A DNA stretch of 64,000 bases, taken from a virus. The stretch lies in IMG/VR virus record IMGVR_UViG_3300036823_000389, positions 1 through 64,000 of that record. One strand, written 5' to 3'. Position 1 is the first letter of the stretch. Each line of letters starts with the position of its first letter. The notes under the pieces were generated by a model. That model saw only the letters and a program-made list of their open reading frames with translations. It was not told the origin of the DNA and searched no databases. Below are positions 51,720-58,154 of the stretch, in pieces. A program made the translations under genes and the position numbers.

Positions 51720-52225
51720 CGCGCACCTCCGAACAGCTCGGTCATCGCGTCATCGCAGGCTTCGCCAGCGTGATGCTCAGCACAGTCCGACGCTTGCTGC
51801 TGGCGCGTAAAGAAGTCGGCGACCTGGCTCATGCCCTCCATGAATTCCGGGTCGGTCATCGGACCGGTCAGGCCGATCAGACGCGCGACGTGGGCGCGGA
51901 CGCGCGCATTGCGGCGCGCCCAGTTGATCAGCCGCACGGTCTGGATGGCGCTCTCGCCGTTTTTCTGGCTCTCGATGGCGCGCGGGGTCGATCCTTGTTC
52001 TTCGGCGGCGCGTTCGGTGCCGAACTCCAGCACGATCAGCTGGGTCTCCCGGATGAGCTCGTTGTTGGTGATCGGCGGGAGCGAAGTCTCCTTCGCATTT
52101 TCCACGGAAGACTTCCGGGCGCCCAGCCCCACAAAAGTTCCGCGCGCCTGCTCGGTAAGAGTTGCGGGCGCCCGGCGCGGAAGACCGTTGCTGAATTTTC
52201 CCGATTGGAATGCAGCCGCGCCCAT
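51716..52225 (-). CDS. Hypothetical early protein
   Basis: 169 residues. Mostly helical (TQLIVLEFGTERAAEEQGSTP; IQTVRLINWARRNARVRAHV), with a polar N-terminal extension. No family recognised. Confidence 0.55.
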   Translation of the reverse strand: MGAAAFQSGKFSNGLPRRAPATLTEQARGTFVGLGARKSSVENAKETSLPPITNNELIRETQLIVLEFGTERAAEEQGSTPRAIESQKNGESAIQTVRLINWARRNARVRAHVARLIGLTGPMTDPEFMEGMSQVADFFTRQQQASDCAEHHAGEACDDAMTELFGGAR

Positions 52226-52332
52226 TCAAATCTCCCCGCGCGGTGCAACGCCGCGTGTTCGATTACCCGCCGACTTGGCGCCGTGCTCGAGGGCTCGGCG
52301 TCCTTTTTGAAGAGGGATTTGAGATGCCACGT

Positions 52333-52608
52333 TCATCGCGCACCCATCAGTTCGGCCTGGGATGCTTTCCGAAGCCGGCTCTGCATTTGCTCGTGATGGC
52401 GCTCGACGGCGCGCGCGGAACGCTGCCGCTGCAAGGCCTCGCGACCCTTCGGCGTGATCGAAACGGACACGCTGAGCAGCCCGCGAGCCGCGAGATGGGC
52501 GATCGTCTCGTGCCCGACGAACGCGGGAAACGCGGTGAACGCGACAGGCTTGTCGATCGCACCGGCCAGGTTGAGCGCGCCGAGTTGCTTTTTGGAGAAG
52601 CCGCTCAT
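52333..52608 (-). CDS. Small winged-helix-like protein
   Basis: 91 residues. FVGHETIAHLAARGLLSVSVSITPKGREALQRQ resembles the wing and recognition helices of a small winged helix. Its ATG overlaps the stop of the 42-residue peptide upstream, so it is translated as a coupled pair. Confidence 0.6.
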   Translation of the reverse strand: MSGFSKKQLGALNLAGAIDKPVAFTAFPAFVGHETIAHLAARGLLSVSVSITPKGREALQRQRSARAVERHHEQMQSRLRKASQAELMGAR

Positions 52609-52733
52609 GCACCATCACCACCGGTTTCGTCGGCCCACGCCTGGACAGGTGGCGAGCCGGCCGGAGCCTTGACGGTTCGGCCGGACTCGCCGTCCGCTGC
52701 GGTTGTCGAGACACACAGCGAAGGAGAATTCAT
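52605..52733 (-). CDS. Tiny peptide, GES-TVK-AGSP family (left copy)
   Basis: 42 residues. It contains GESGRTVKAPAGSP, closely similar to GESDGTVKETAGSP in the peptide at 55681-55803. Its stop overlaps the next start codon as ATGA. Its ATG shares a CATG with the oppositely directed gene at 52732. Confidence 0.45.
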   Translation of the reverse strand: MNSPSLCVSTTAADGESGRTVKAPAGSPPVQAWADETGGDGA

Positions 52734-52971
52734 GCCCGCCCCCATCGGAACGGACCTGCACGTCGTCGCAGAATGGAGCGTTGGTCCGAAGACGGATCGA
52801 CCGGGGATCATTCTGATCCTCCAGCATCTTTCGCTCGCCGACTTAAGCCCGGGAGCAGCGCTGACTCAGACAGCGGTGATTCTGACACCGCAGCAGGCGA
52901 GCCTGCTCGCGGCTGACTTGGTACGAAATGCTGCGCTATTTCCGTCAAGTCCCAGCAGCGCGACCAACTAG
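52732..52971 (+). CDS. Small hypothetical protein, antisense in early region
   Basis: 79 residues after a good AAGGAG site. LILQHLSLADLSPGAALTQTAVILTPQQASLLAADLVRNA looks like a genuine helical protein. It overlaps the 3' end of the leftward gene 52808-53122 by 164 bp, so at least part of this region is double-coding or one of the two is false. Confidence 0.5.
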   Translation: MPAPIGTDLHVVAEWSVGPKTDRPGIILILQHLSLADLSPGAALTQTAVILTPQQASLLAADLVRNAALFPSSPSSATN

Positions 52972-53122
52972 GGCCGGCCGAAATCAGATGGGGTGGCAAA
53001 CCAAAGAATTTGGCGATGTCGGCGATGGCAAACTTGCGAACGTCGAGCGCGGCGGCATCACCAACGGACAAATCCAGCGGTGCGAAGGCGACGGGCGCGG
53101 CGATGTCGTGAGGGACGCTCAT
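52808..53122 (-). CDS. Portal-motif peptide in the cro operon
   Basis: 104 residues. LDVRKFAIADIAKFFGLPPHLIS matches the RKF-x2-x-IA-x-x-FG-V-PPHLI stretch of HK97-type portal proteins, but the rest is not portal-like and ends in a Ser/Ala-rich tail. It overlaps cro by four bases, so it is co-expressed. It may be a portal fragment reused as a small regulator, or the resemblance may be chance. Confidence 0.5.
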   Translation of the reverse strand: MSVPHDIAAPVAFAPLDLSVGDAAALDVRKFAIADIAKFFGLPPHLISAGPSWSRCWDLTEIAQHFVPSQPRAGSPAAVSESPLSESALLPGLSRRAKDAGGSE

Positions 53123-53349
53123 GCTGCCCTCCGTGGTTTGGAGGTAGGGCGCACAACTGCGGGAATTTCAAAAAAATCGTTGGGCGTTACGTCGCCCTCG
53201 GTAAGTTCGGTGAGCTTTTGCAGCACCGCCGGTTCTGGAACCCTGTCCCGCTCGTACCGGCCAACTGCAACGGAACTTACGCCCAGCAAAGAGCCGAGTG
53301 CCTCTTGGCTTAGTCCCTTTTCAACACGCCATGCTTTCAGTCGGCTCAT
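53119..53349 (-). CDS. Cro-like repressor
   Basis: 76 residues: a helix-turn-helix of the Xre/Cro type (RVEKGLSQEALGSLLGVSSVAVGRYE) followed by a short tail. It faces the S24 repressor across a three-operator region. The ATG at 53347-53349 is almost at the predicted transcription start, so the message may be leaderless. Confidence 0.8.
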   Translation of the reverse strand: MSRLKAWRVEKGLSQEALGSLLGVSSVAVGRYERDRVPEPAVLQKLTELTEGDVTPNDFFEIPAVVRPTSKPRRAA

Positions 53350-53356
53350 GCAGCAT

Positions 53357-53384
53357 GACATAACCAATACGGTATATTTGTCAA
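53357..53384 (-). promoter_or_regulatory. Leftward early promoter
   Basis: TTGACA (53384 to 53379, minus strand), 16-bp spacer, then TATGTC (53362-53357). The operator at 53362-53374 fills the spacer and that at 53383-53395 overlaps the -35 box, so repressor binding would block it. Confidence 0.65.
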
Positions 53385-53421
53385 CCGATACGGTTATTGC
53401 AACGCTTGAACCGGTGCGGTT
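53362..53421. promoter_or_regulatory. Operators O1, O2 and O3
   Basis: Three 13-bp palindromes of consensus AACCG-N3-CGGTT: AACCAATACGGTA (53362-53374), AACCGATACGGTT (53383-53395) and AACCGGTGCGGTT (53409-53421), spaced 21 and 26 bp, between cro and the S24 repressor gene. Confidence 0.8.
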
Positions 53422-53430
53422 CCTTGGCGC

Positions 53431-54051
53431 ATGAACGCGATTGCCCAATTACGAGCGGAGCGCGGCTGGTCCCAAGAGGATCTAGCGGAAAAGCTCAACA
53501 CGACTGCGGTCTCAGTCGGACGTTATGAAAAGCAGGATCAACGGCTGACGCTGCCACTTATGCGAAGGGTGGCGAAGGTTTTTCGCGTTTCGGTCGCCCA
53601 AGTAGCTGGCGAAGCAAGCAGCACGCCGCTCGACCACACTGGCGTGCCTGTCTACGACGTCCGTGCCGCCGCCGGCGCTGGAGCTTTTTTAGTGGATGAA
53701 CAGAGCGAGCCATCGCACTACCTAATGTTTCGCGAGCAATGGTTGCGGCGAGTCTCGCGCGATATTTCACAGCTTATAGTGCTGGAGGTGTCGGGTGATT
53801 CAATGTGGGATACACTCCATGATGGTGATCACGCTTTAGTTGATCGGTCACAGCTTAACCCACGTAGAGAAGGCCTTTACGTCCTAAGAATTGACGACGT
53901 GCTCCAAGTCAAAAGGCTTTCGATGCACCCCGTATCAAAGCTTCTGACAATCAAGAGTGATAACGCGAATTACCCGACTTATTCCGACATAAATCCCGAC
54001 GATATTGCGCTGGTTGGCAGAGTTGTTTGGATAGGGAGGGCACTGGGATGA
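53431..54051 (+). CDS. CI-like S24 repressor
   Basis: 206 residues. N-terminal HTH (RGWSQEDLAEKLNTTAVSVGRYE). The S24 peptidase domain has an Ala-Gly cleavage region (AAAGAGAF, 79-86), Ser124 (SGDSMWDTLHDG) and Lys161 (VLQVKRL). LexA-like self-cleavage triggered by RecA would link induction to DNA damage. No ribosome-binding site precedes the ATG. The stop overlaps the next gene. Confidence 0.92.
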   Translation: MNAIAQLRAERGWSQEDLAEKLNTTAVSVGRYEKQDQRLTLPLMRRVAKVFRVSVAQVAGEASSTPLDHTGVPVYDVRAAAGAGAFLVDEQSEPSHYLMFREQWLRRVSRDISQLIVLEVSGDSMWDTLHDGDHALVDRSQLNPRREGLYVLRIDDVLQVKRLSMHPVSKLLTIKSDNANYPTYSDINPDDIALVGRVVWIGRALG

Positions 54052-54683
54052 GTGCACGCACACCGCTTTTCTCAACTTTGGCAATTCTAATCGTGCTCGG
54101 TTGCTTTGCTAGCGCGCAGGGAGCTACAGACTTTGGGAAATTGGGTCATGTGACGGGCAACGGGTTTATTGCCACCTTCGCGGGCAAAACCGCCGATGGA
54201 TATACATTTTCGATAGACCGCGATGGCATAGGTTCGGTCCGCGGTCCGGGAATAGACGATTACTGGACGGTTCATTGCAGAACCGACCAGATGACCGATC
54301 AGCGCATTTGCATTCTCGATTGGGAATTCAGCCTGTTTCTGCGCTTTGCGTTTACATATCCGGCCTTCCCCGCTGAAATCTGCGTCACCAACACTGATTA
54401 TATGATCGGCCGTCCGATGATGAGGATAGACGAGCATTTGCCGTTTGAAGGCAGTCCAGGCGCTTGTTTCAAACGAGAGCAAATCCCACAGATAATGAAC
54501 GCTATGCACTCGGAGAATCGCATACGGGTGCGCACGAATCACATTGCGAACACGCGCATTGTTGACGTGGATGGGCGTGCTACGAGGGCCTATGCGATCG
54601 CGCGCGACCTAGTTCAATTTCTATTCTATAAATCAGACGCGGGAATTTTATGGCGCCGCCTCCCGGCCCCGCACCATATATAA
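54048..54683 (+). CDS. Secreted protein co-transcribed with the repressor
   Basis: 211 residues with a cleavable signal peptide (LFSTLAILIVLGCFASAQG-A). The mature part is soluble with a few cysteines (HCRTDQ, RICILDW, EICVTN, ACFKREQ). It overlaps the repressor stop as ATGA, so it would be expressed in the lysogen. It is a candidate lysogenic conversion or superinfection-exclusion protein. No family recognised. Confidence 0.7.
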   Translation: MSARTPLFSTLAILIVLGCFASAQGATDFGKLGHVTGNGFIATFAGKTADGYTFSIDRDGIGSVRGPGIDDYWTVHCRTDQMTDQRICILDWEFSLFLRFAFTYPAFPAEICVTNTDYMIGRPMMRIDEHLPFEGSPGACFKREQIPQIMNAMHSENRIRVRTNHIANTRIVDVDGRATRAYAIARDLVQFLFYKSDAGILWRRLPAPHHI

Positions 54684-54720
54684 CCGTATCGGTTGACATA
54701 TAACCAATACGGTTTATAAC
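54682..54720 (+). promoter_or_regulatory. Rightward early promoter with operators O4 and O5
   Basis: TTGACA (54693-54698), 16-bp spacer, TATAAC (54715-54720). O4 AACCGTATCGGTT (54682-54694) overlaps the -35 box and O5 AACCAATACGGTT (54702-54714) exactly fills the spacer. Repressor binding would block the rightward operon that carries the DGR. Confidence 0.75.
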
Positions 54721-54758
54721 GTCTCCCAACCCCGCATCGACGGGTTTGGAGAGACGGA

Positions 54759-55019
54759 ATGGCAGACCATGATCGCGTCGCTGAAAATGTCGGCTGCAAT
54801 GGCAGCCCCGGTATCGAGGCCGAGCTTTCGCGCTTGACGGCAGAGTATGCCGGCTGGTGCGAAGCACAGGGTCTCAGCCTCGGAAGCGCCGACGAACACC
54901 TTGACGACGAAGACTTGAGCGATGCTCAGCGCACGTGGTTGTGTAATTTCAACGCTCGCTGGGAAGCGGCGTCTCCAGTTCACACGGGTCGCGGCTTTGT
55001 CCGTCAGGGCGATCTGTGA
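54759..55019 (+). CDS. Hypothetical protein, first gene of the rightward operon
   Basis: 86 residues, acidic (SADEHLDDEDLSDAQRTWLC). It follows the operator-promoter region by 39 bp. The stop overlaps the next ATG. Position suggests an immediate-early role. Function unknown. Confidence 0.65.
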   Translation: MADHDRVAENVGCNGSPGIEAELSRLTAEYAGWCEAQGLSLGSADEHLDDEDLSDAQRTWLCNFNARWEAASPVHTGRGFVRQGDL

Positions 55020-55552
55020 TGTTTGGCGCCGCACCGAGAACTGCGCCGACACCGGAAGACCTCCGGATATTCCAGCGCAACATGCGCCGTATCGAGCGCT
55101 GGATCGATGATACCTGTCCGGACATCTCGCCTGACCACATGCCTGGGCTGCGCGCGGTCTTGGAACGCGCCATGCGAGATTACCTGCAGTTCGCGCCCAG
55201 CGACGACGCGGAACTCATCGATCTCCATAGCGAAGACGCGTGGCTGTCATTCTTAGCGGACAACCGCGAGGGATTGGAGGCTTGTGGGTTTTCGTCGGAC
55301 CACGCGCGCTGGATGGCGGTTGAAAGGGGCGGCTTGGTCATCGGCGGCGGCGCCGCACCGCTCTATCGCGTTCGGCTGAAGATCGAAGACGCCGCCGAGC
55401 GCTGGAAAGCCGACGCCGCTGCATTTTGGGCGACACCCGGAACACCCCTGGTCAACGCTCAAGAAGTGCAACCCATCGCTCCAATTCAGCAAGCGTTGAA
55501 CGATGGGCCGAGCCCGGCGCCGTCGCGACAGCCTGACGGAGGCGTTCGGTGA
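55019..55552 (+). CDS. Hypothetical protein
   Basis: 177 residues. Helical N-terminus (IFQRNMRRIERWIDDTC) and an aromatic C-terminal part (AAERWKADAAAFWATPGTP). Coupled to the first operon gene by an ATGA. Its last 100 bp overlap the oppositely directed gene 55452-55694. Confidence 0.65.
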   Translation: MFGAAPRTAPTPEDLRIFQRNMRRIERWIDDTCPDISPDHMPGLRAVLERAMRDYLQFAPSDDAELIDLHSEDAWLSFLADNREGLEACGFSSDHARWMAVERGGLVIGGGAAPLYRVRLKIEDAAERWKADAAAFWATPGTPLVNAQEVQPIAPIQQALNDGPSPAPSRQPDGGVR

Positions 55553-55694
55553 TGTCGCGAGCGACGTCGGCGCGCATGTTTCCGATTCCTGTGACGATGG
55601 CCAACAGGCCCATCGAGCAGGCCTCGATCCGAGCTTCCAACGTCTTCTGGTTGGTCTCCAGCGCCATCAAGCGGCGCTCGATGTCATCAGCCAT
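55452..55694 (-). CDS. Small coiled-coil protein on the opposite strand
   Basis: 80 residues from the ATG at 55692-55694. ERRLMALETNQKTLEARIEACS forms a leucine-repeat coiled coil. It is convergent with, and overlaps, 55019-55552 by 101 bp. Codon pattern looks coding, but it is antisense to the operon, so it is uncertain. Confidence 0.45.
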   Translation of the reverse strand: MADDIERRLMALETNQKTLEARIEACSMGLLAIVTGIGNMRADVARDITERLRQAVATAPGSAHRSTLAELERWVALLER

Positions 55695-55803
55695 CGCATT
55701 TTCTCTTTCGTTGGGCTTCGCAACTCCAACGAAGGGCGAGTCGGACGGCACCGTCAAGGAAACGGCCGGCTCGCCCACTTTCTGCGGGGCGGCGCCGCGA
55801 TGA
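55681..55803 (+). CDS. Tiny peptide, GES-TVK-AGSP family (right copy)
   Basis: 40 residues, containing GESDGTVKETAGSP, similar to the leftward peptide at 52605-52733. The stop overlaps the next start as ATGA, so it may regulate translation of the small membrane protein. Overlaps the 5' end of the antisense gene. Confidence 0.45.
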   Translation: MSSAIAFSLSLGFATPTKGESDGTVKETAGSPTFCGAAPR

Positions 55804-55922
55804 ACGCCATGTCCAACTCCTGCACATGGGCGGCGCGCCTGCGGTTCGCAGCATTCGTGATCGCGTCGGCGCTGCTGACGCTGGCCTTGGGCTACTACCT
55901 GCTCACCGAGGGCGCGATATGA
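55800..55922 (+). CDS. Small one-helix membrane protein
   Basis: 40 residues with one transmembrane helix (AAFVIASALLTLALGYYLL). Coupled at both ends by ATGA overlaps. Function unknown. Confidence 0.55.
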   Translation: MNAMSNSCTWAARLRFAAFVIASALLTLALGYYLLTEGAI

Positions 55923-56146
55923 TCCGGCGCCTACTCATCTTCTGCTGTCTCCGTCTCACCGCATACTTGAGCGGCTGGCGCATCGATGCTGACGGATGGT
56001 GGACGCGCCCGCTACGCAAGGGCGACACGCCTATTGGTGACTCCGCGATTGGCTTTCTCGCAGATCATTCTCTGCCAGGCGAGCCAGCCGGACCGTATGT
56101 CCGCACGGCGGCTTTGGCACTCGCATATGACGGGGCCGCAGCATGA
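55919..56146 (+). CDS. Small hypothetical protein
   Basis: 75 residues. Short hydrophobic N-terminus (MIRRLLIFCCLRLTAYLSGW), then a polar part (GDSAIGFLADHSLPGEPAGP). Start and stop overlap neighbours. Function unknown. Confidence 0.55.
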   Translation: MIRRLLIFCCLRLTAYLSGWRIDADGWWTRPLRKGDTPIGDSAIGFLADHSLPGEPAGPYVRTAALALAYDGAAA

Positions 56147-56271
56147 GCTCGGACCTCCACAAATCTCCACCCGTCTTCATGCCAATGCAGCTCAAGCTGC
56201 TTATCGCCGGGTTGGTGATCTTGTTTGTCGGTGGCGCGGCAATCGCTGTTTCAATTTTAGCGAAAGGCTGA
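56143..56271 (+). CDS. Tiny one-helix membrane protein
   Basis: 42 residues with a transmembrane helix (LLIAGLVILFVGGAAIAVSIL). Coupled to the preceding gene by an ATGA. Function unknown. Confidence 0.5.
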   Translation: MSSDLHKSPPVFMPMQLKLLIAGLVILFVGGAAIAVSILAKG

Positions 56272-56275
56272 CGCC

Positions 56276-56554
56276 ATGAAGAGACGCCGTTCCAATGCGA
56301 CCGCGCCAAAACCCTCTCTTGCCCTCACGCAGATTCGTCATCGCCAGAGCCTGATGACGTCCGACGAGGTGGACGACGAGTTGGTGAAGACGATCATCCA
56401 GGCGATCGAAGATCGCGGCACATTGCAGGATTTCGACCTCAAGCGCGCCGACGTGCTTCCCGAACTCATTACCAAGGATCGCATCAAGCGCTGCATGGTG
56501 CTCGCCGAAGATCGCGTGCCGCGGCTGCGCCACATGCGCCGGGAGGCGGCATGA
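56276..56554 (+). CDS. Small basic hypothetical protein
   Basis: 92 residues, basic N-terminus (MKRRRSNATAPKPSLA) and charged helices. Four bases after the previous stop. Function unknown. Confidence 0.6.
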   Translation: MKRRRSNATAPKPSLALTQIRHRQSLMTSDEVDDELVKTIIQAIEDRGTLQDFDLKRADVLPELITKDRIKRCMVLAEDRVPRLRHMRREAA

Positions 56555-56697
56555 GCGCGCGCAAACCGACACAGGCGTGGCTTTGGACGACGGACGCCAT
56601 CGCCGGCGCCGTGACGCTGGGCATCATCTACGCCGTCATCTGCTGCCTGCCGCTGATCGCGCCATACGGAATCGTGGACCGGTTCAGCACACCATGA
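56551..56697 (+). CDS. Tiny one-helix membrane protein
   Basis: 48 residues with one membrane helix (AVTLGIIYAVICCLPLIAPYG). Overlaps the previous stop by four bases. Function unknown. Confidence 0.5.
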   Translation: MSARKPTQAWLWTTDAIAGAVTLGIIYAVICCLPLIAPYGIVDRFSTP

Positions 56698-56707
56698 GGG
56701 CACTTCA

Positions 56708-56908
56708 ATGACGATCGAGCGACAAGCCGCGCGCGAAGCCGCCCTTAAGGAACACATCATGTCGATGCCGGCGGAGCTGTTGCGCGCCTATCTGTGCGAG
56801 CACGTCGACGGCGCCGCCGCGATCACCGTGGAGACGCTGATCGTGGCGCTGCACGGTCAGTCGAAGATGCCGGCCATCGCATCCAACACCGGGGCGGCGA
56901 GCCCATGA
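56708..56908 (+). CDS. Small hypothetical protein
   Basis: 66 residues, helical, acidic middle (LKEHIMSMPAELLRAYLCEHVDG). Probably co-transcribed. Function unknown. Confidence 0.55.
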   Translation: MTIERQAAREAALKEHIMSMPAELLRAYLCEHVDGAAAITVETLIVALHGQSKMPAIASNTGAASP

Positions 56909-57099
56909 CCCGCCGCCGACCCAGGATCTCCATCACCCGCGGCGGATGCGAGAGATGCACCGCGACCTGGCAAGGCGAGAACGCTCACATGCTCGCGGCG
57001 CGGCACCACGAGCTGATGGGACACCCGACATGGTCGCAGACATCGGGCGGGAACCGCCATTGCTACCCGACCGCCGGGCAACCGGAGAGGCTGCTCTGA
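56905..57099 (+). CDS. Small zinc-finger-like protein
   Basis: 64 residues. CERCTATW followed by HMLAARHHELMGHP gives a C-x2-C and His set spaced like a single C2H2-type finger. It overlaps the previous stop and the next tiny frame. Possible DNA- or RNA-binding regulator. Confidence 0.6.
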   Translation: MTRRRPRISITRGGCERCTATWQGENAHMLAARHHELMGHPTWSQTSGGNRHCYPTAGQPERLL

Positions 57100-57167
57100 T
57101 GATCGCTAACCGCAACCGACTGCGCAATGCATCGGAATCCGAACCGTTTCATACCCGCCGGCACTGA
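57099..57167 (+). CDS. Very short open frame before the first DGR target
   Basis: 22 codons, coupled by an ATGA to the gene before it. Too short to judge; may only serve translational coupling. Confidence 0.25.
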   Translation: MIANRNRLRNASESEPFHTRRH

Positions 57168-57194
57168 TACCGGCCAACCTTGGAGCCTGAGACC

Positions 57195-58112
57195 ATGAAC
57201 GCACACGTAAAGCCGCATGCCACAGCGCCGACGCTGATCAGACCGGACGCGAGTTCGCCCGTCTTCAAGGTGACCGACCGCGACAGCCTAGTCGTGAAGG
57301 CCGGAACGACCTTCGCCGCTCACACCTTCGCCGGAGACACTGCGGTTCCGCTTCACCTCAACGCCGGTGCCGAGCCCGGGTATGTCCCGGGCGCCGATTA
57401 TGTCGTCAACTTCGATGGCACCACTCTGTCGGTCGCGCGCCTGACCGGTATCCCGGATGGCGAGACGTTGCTCGGTGGCTTCCACTACGCGCCAGGCGGC
57501 AATGCGCCAGCGCGCAGCGGCGGCGACGATATCCCCGCGATCAATCCCTTCTCGCTGTGGGACATCGCATTCCGGCCCTCCTGCCCCGACCCGCGCGGGA
57601 TGGCGCTGGTCGAGACGCCCAGTGGCTGCTTCTGGTGCGACATTTACCTGACCGGATCGAATCATCTGGCCGACGGCACGAGCAAGTTCGGCGTGACCAT
57701 CGCCGATGGCAATGACCCGCCGCACGATGCCAATGGCACGAAGTACAGAAGGTTCGACTTTGCGACGGCGCAGGCCGCGATGGTGTCGCATGGCAAGGGG
57801 TTGCTCAGCATCGAGGAGTTCTTCGGCGCGGCATTCGGCGTCACCGAGAAAACGGCGGCGGCACGCGACCCGAAAACCACCGGCCTCGACGCAGCGCGCA
57901 CTAGCCGCTTCGGCCTGATGCAGGCGACGGGCAATCTGTGGATCTGGGGCCACGACGCCGACCCCGACATGCCGCGTGCTTCGCTCTTCGGCGGGTCCTG
58001 GCTCGGCGACGAGGACGCGGGCTCGCGCTACGCGGACCTCGGCTACTGGCCGGGCGACTCGGACGGCGGCGTCGGCGCGCGCGGGCGCAGTGACCACCTG
58101 CAGCTTGCATAG
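57195..58112 (+). CDS. DGR target protein 1 (variable protein, C-type-lectin fold)
   Basis: 305 residues. The N-terminal 95 form a beta-rich domain. The second half shows the DGR-target hallmarks of Mtd-like C-type-lectin domains: LWDIAFRPSCPDPRGMALV, FWCDIYLTGSNHL, FGVTEKTAA, FGLMQATGNLW, then FGGSW, AGSR and a final GARGRSDHL. Residues 259-300 are encoded by VR1 and contain 13 sites where template adenines were replaced. No signal peptide, so display is expected on the virion or by a phage-specific route rather than by the Sec system. The ATG at 57195 is used; an upstream TTG in frame is less likely. Confidence 0.9.
   Translation: MNAHVKPHATAPTLIRPDASSPVFKVTDRDSLVVKAGTTFAAHTFAGDTAVPLHLNAGAEPGYVPGADYVVNFDGTTLSVARLTGIPDGETLLGGFHYAPGGNAPARSGGDDIPAINPFSLWDIAFRPSCPDPRGMALVETPSGCFWCDIYLTGSNHLADGTSKFGVTIADGNDPPHDANGTKYRRFDFATAQAAMVSHGKGLLSIEEFFGAAFGVTEKTAAARDPKTTGLDAARTSRFGLMQATGNLWIWGHDADPDMPRASLFGGSWLGDEDAGSRYADLGYWPGDSDGGVGARGRSDHLQLA
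57969..58094 (+). repeat. DGR variable repeat 1 (VR1)
   Basis: 126 bp aligning without gaps to the template at 59482-59607. It differs at 14 template adenines and one other base (T to G at 57995). Ends with the GC-rich stretch GGCGCGCGCGGGCGC plus AGTGAC, identical in TR (the IMH region). Confidence 0.93.
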
Positions 58113-58130
58113 AAGCCGCGACAGCGGCTT
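58113..58130 (+). other. Target-site hairpin after VR1
   Basis: AAGCCGC, loop GACA, GCGGCTT: a perfect 7-bp stem with a GRNA-type tetraloop, 18 bp after VR1 and just past the stop codon. Bordetella-type DGR targets carry similar stems with GRNA loops just downstream of the IMH. Confidence 0.75.
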
Positions 58131-58154
58131 CCCAAAACTCTCAACAGGGACACC

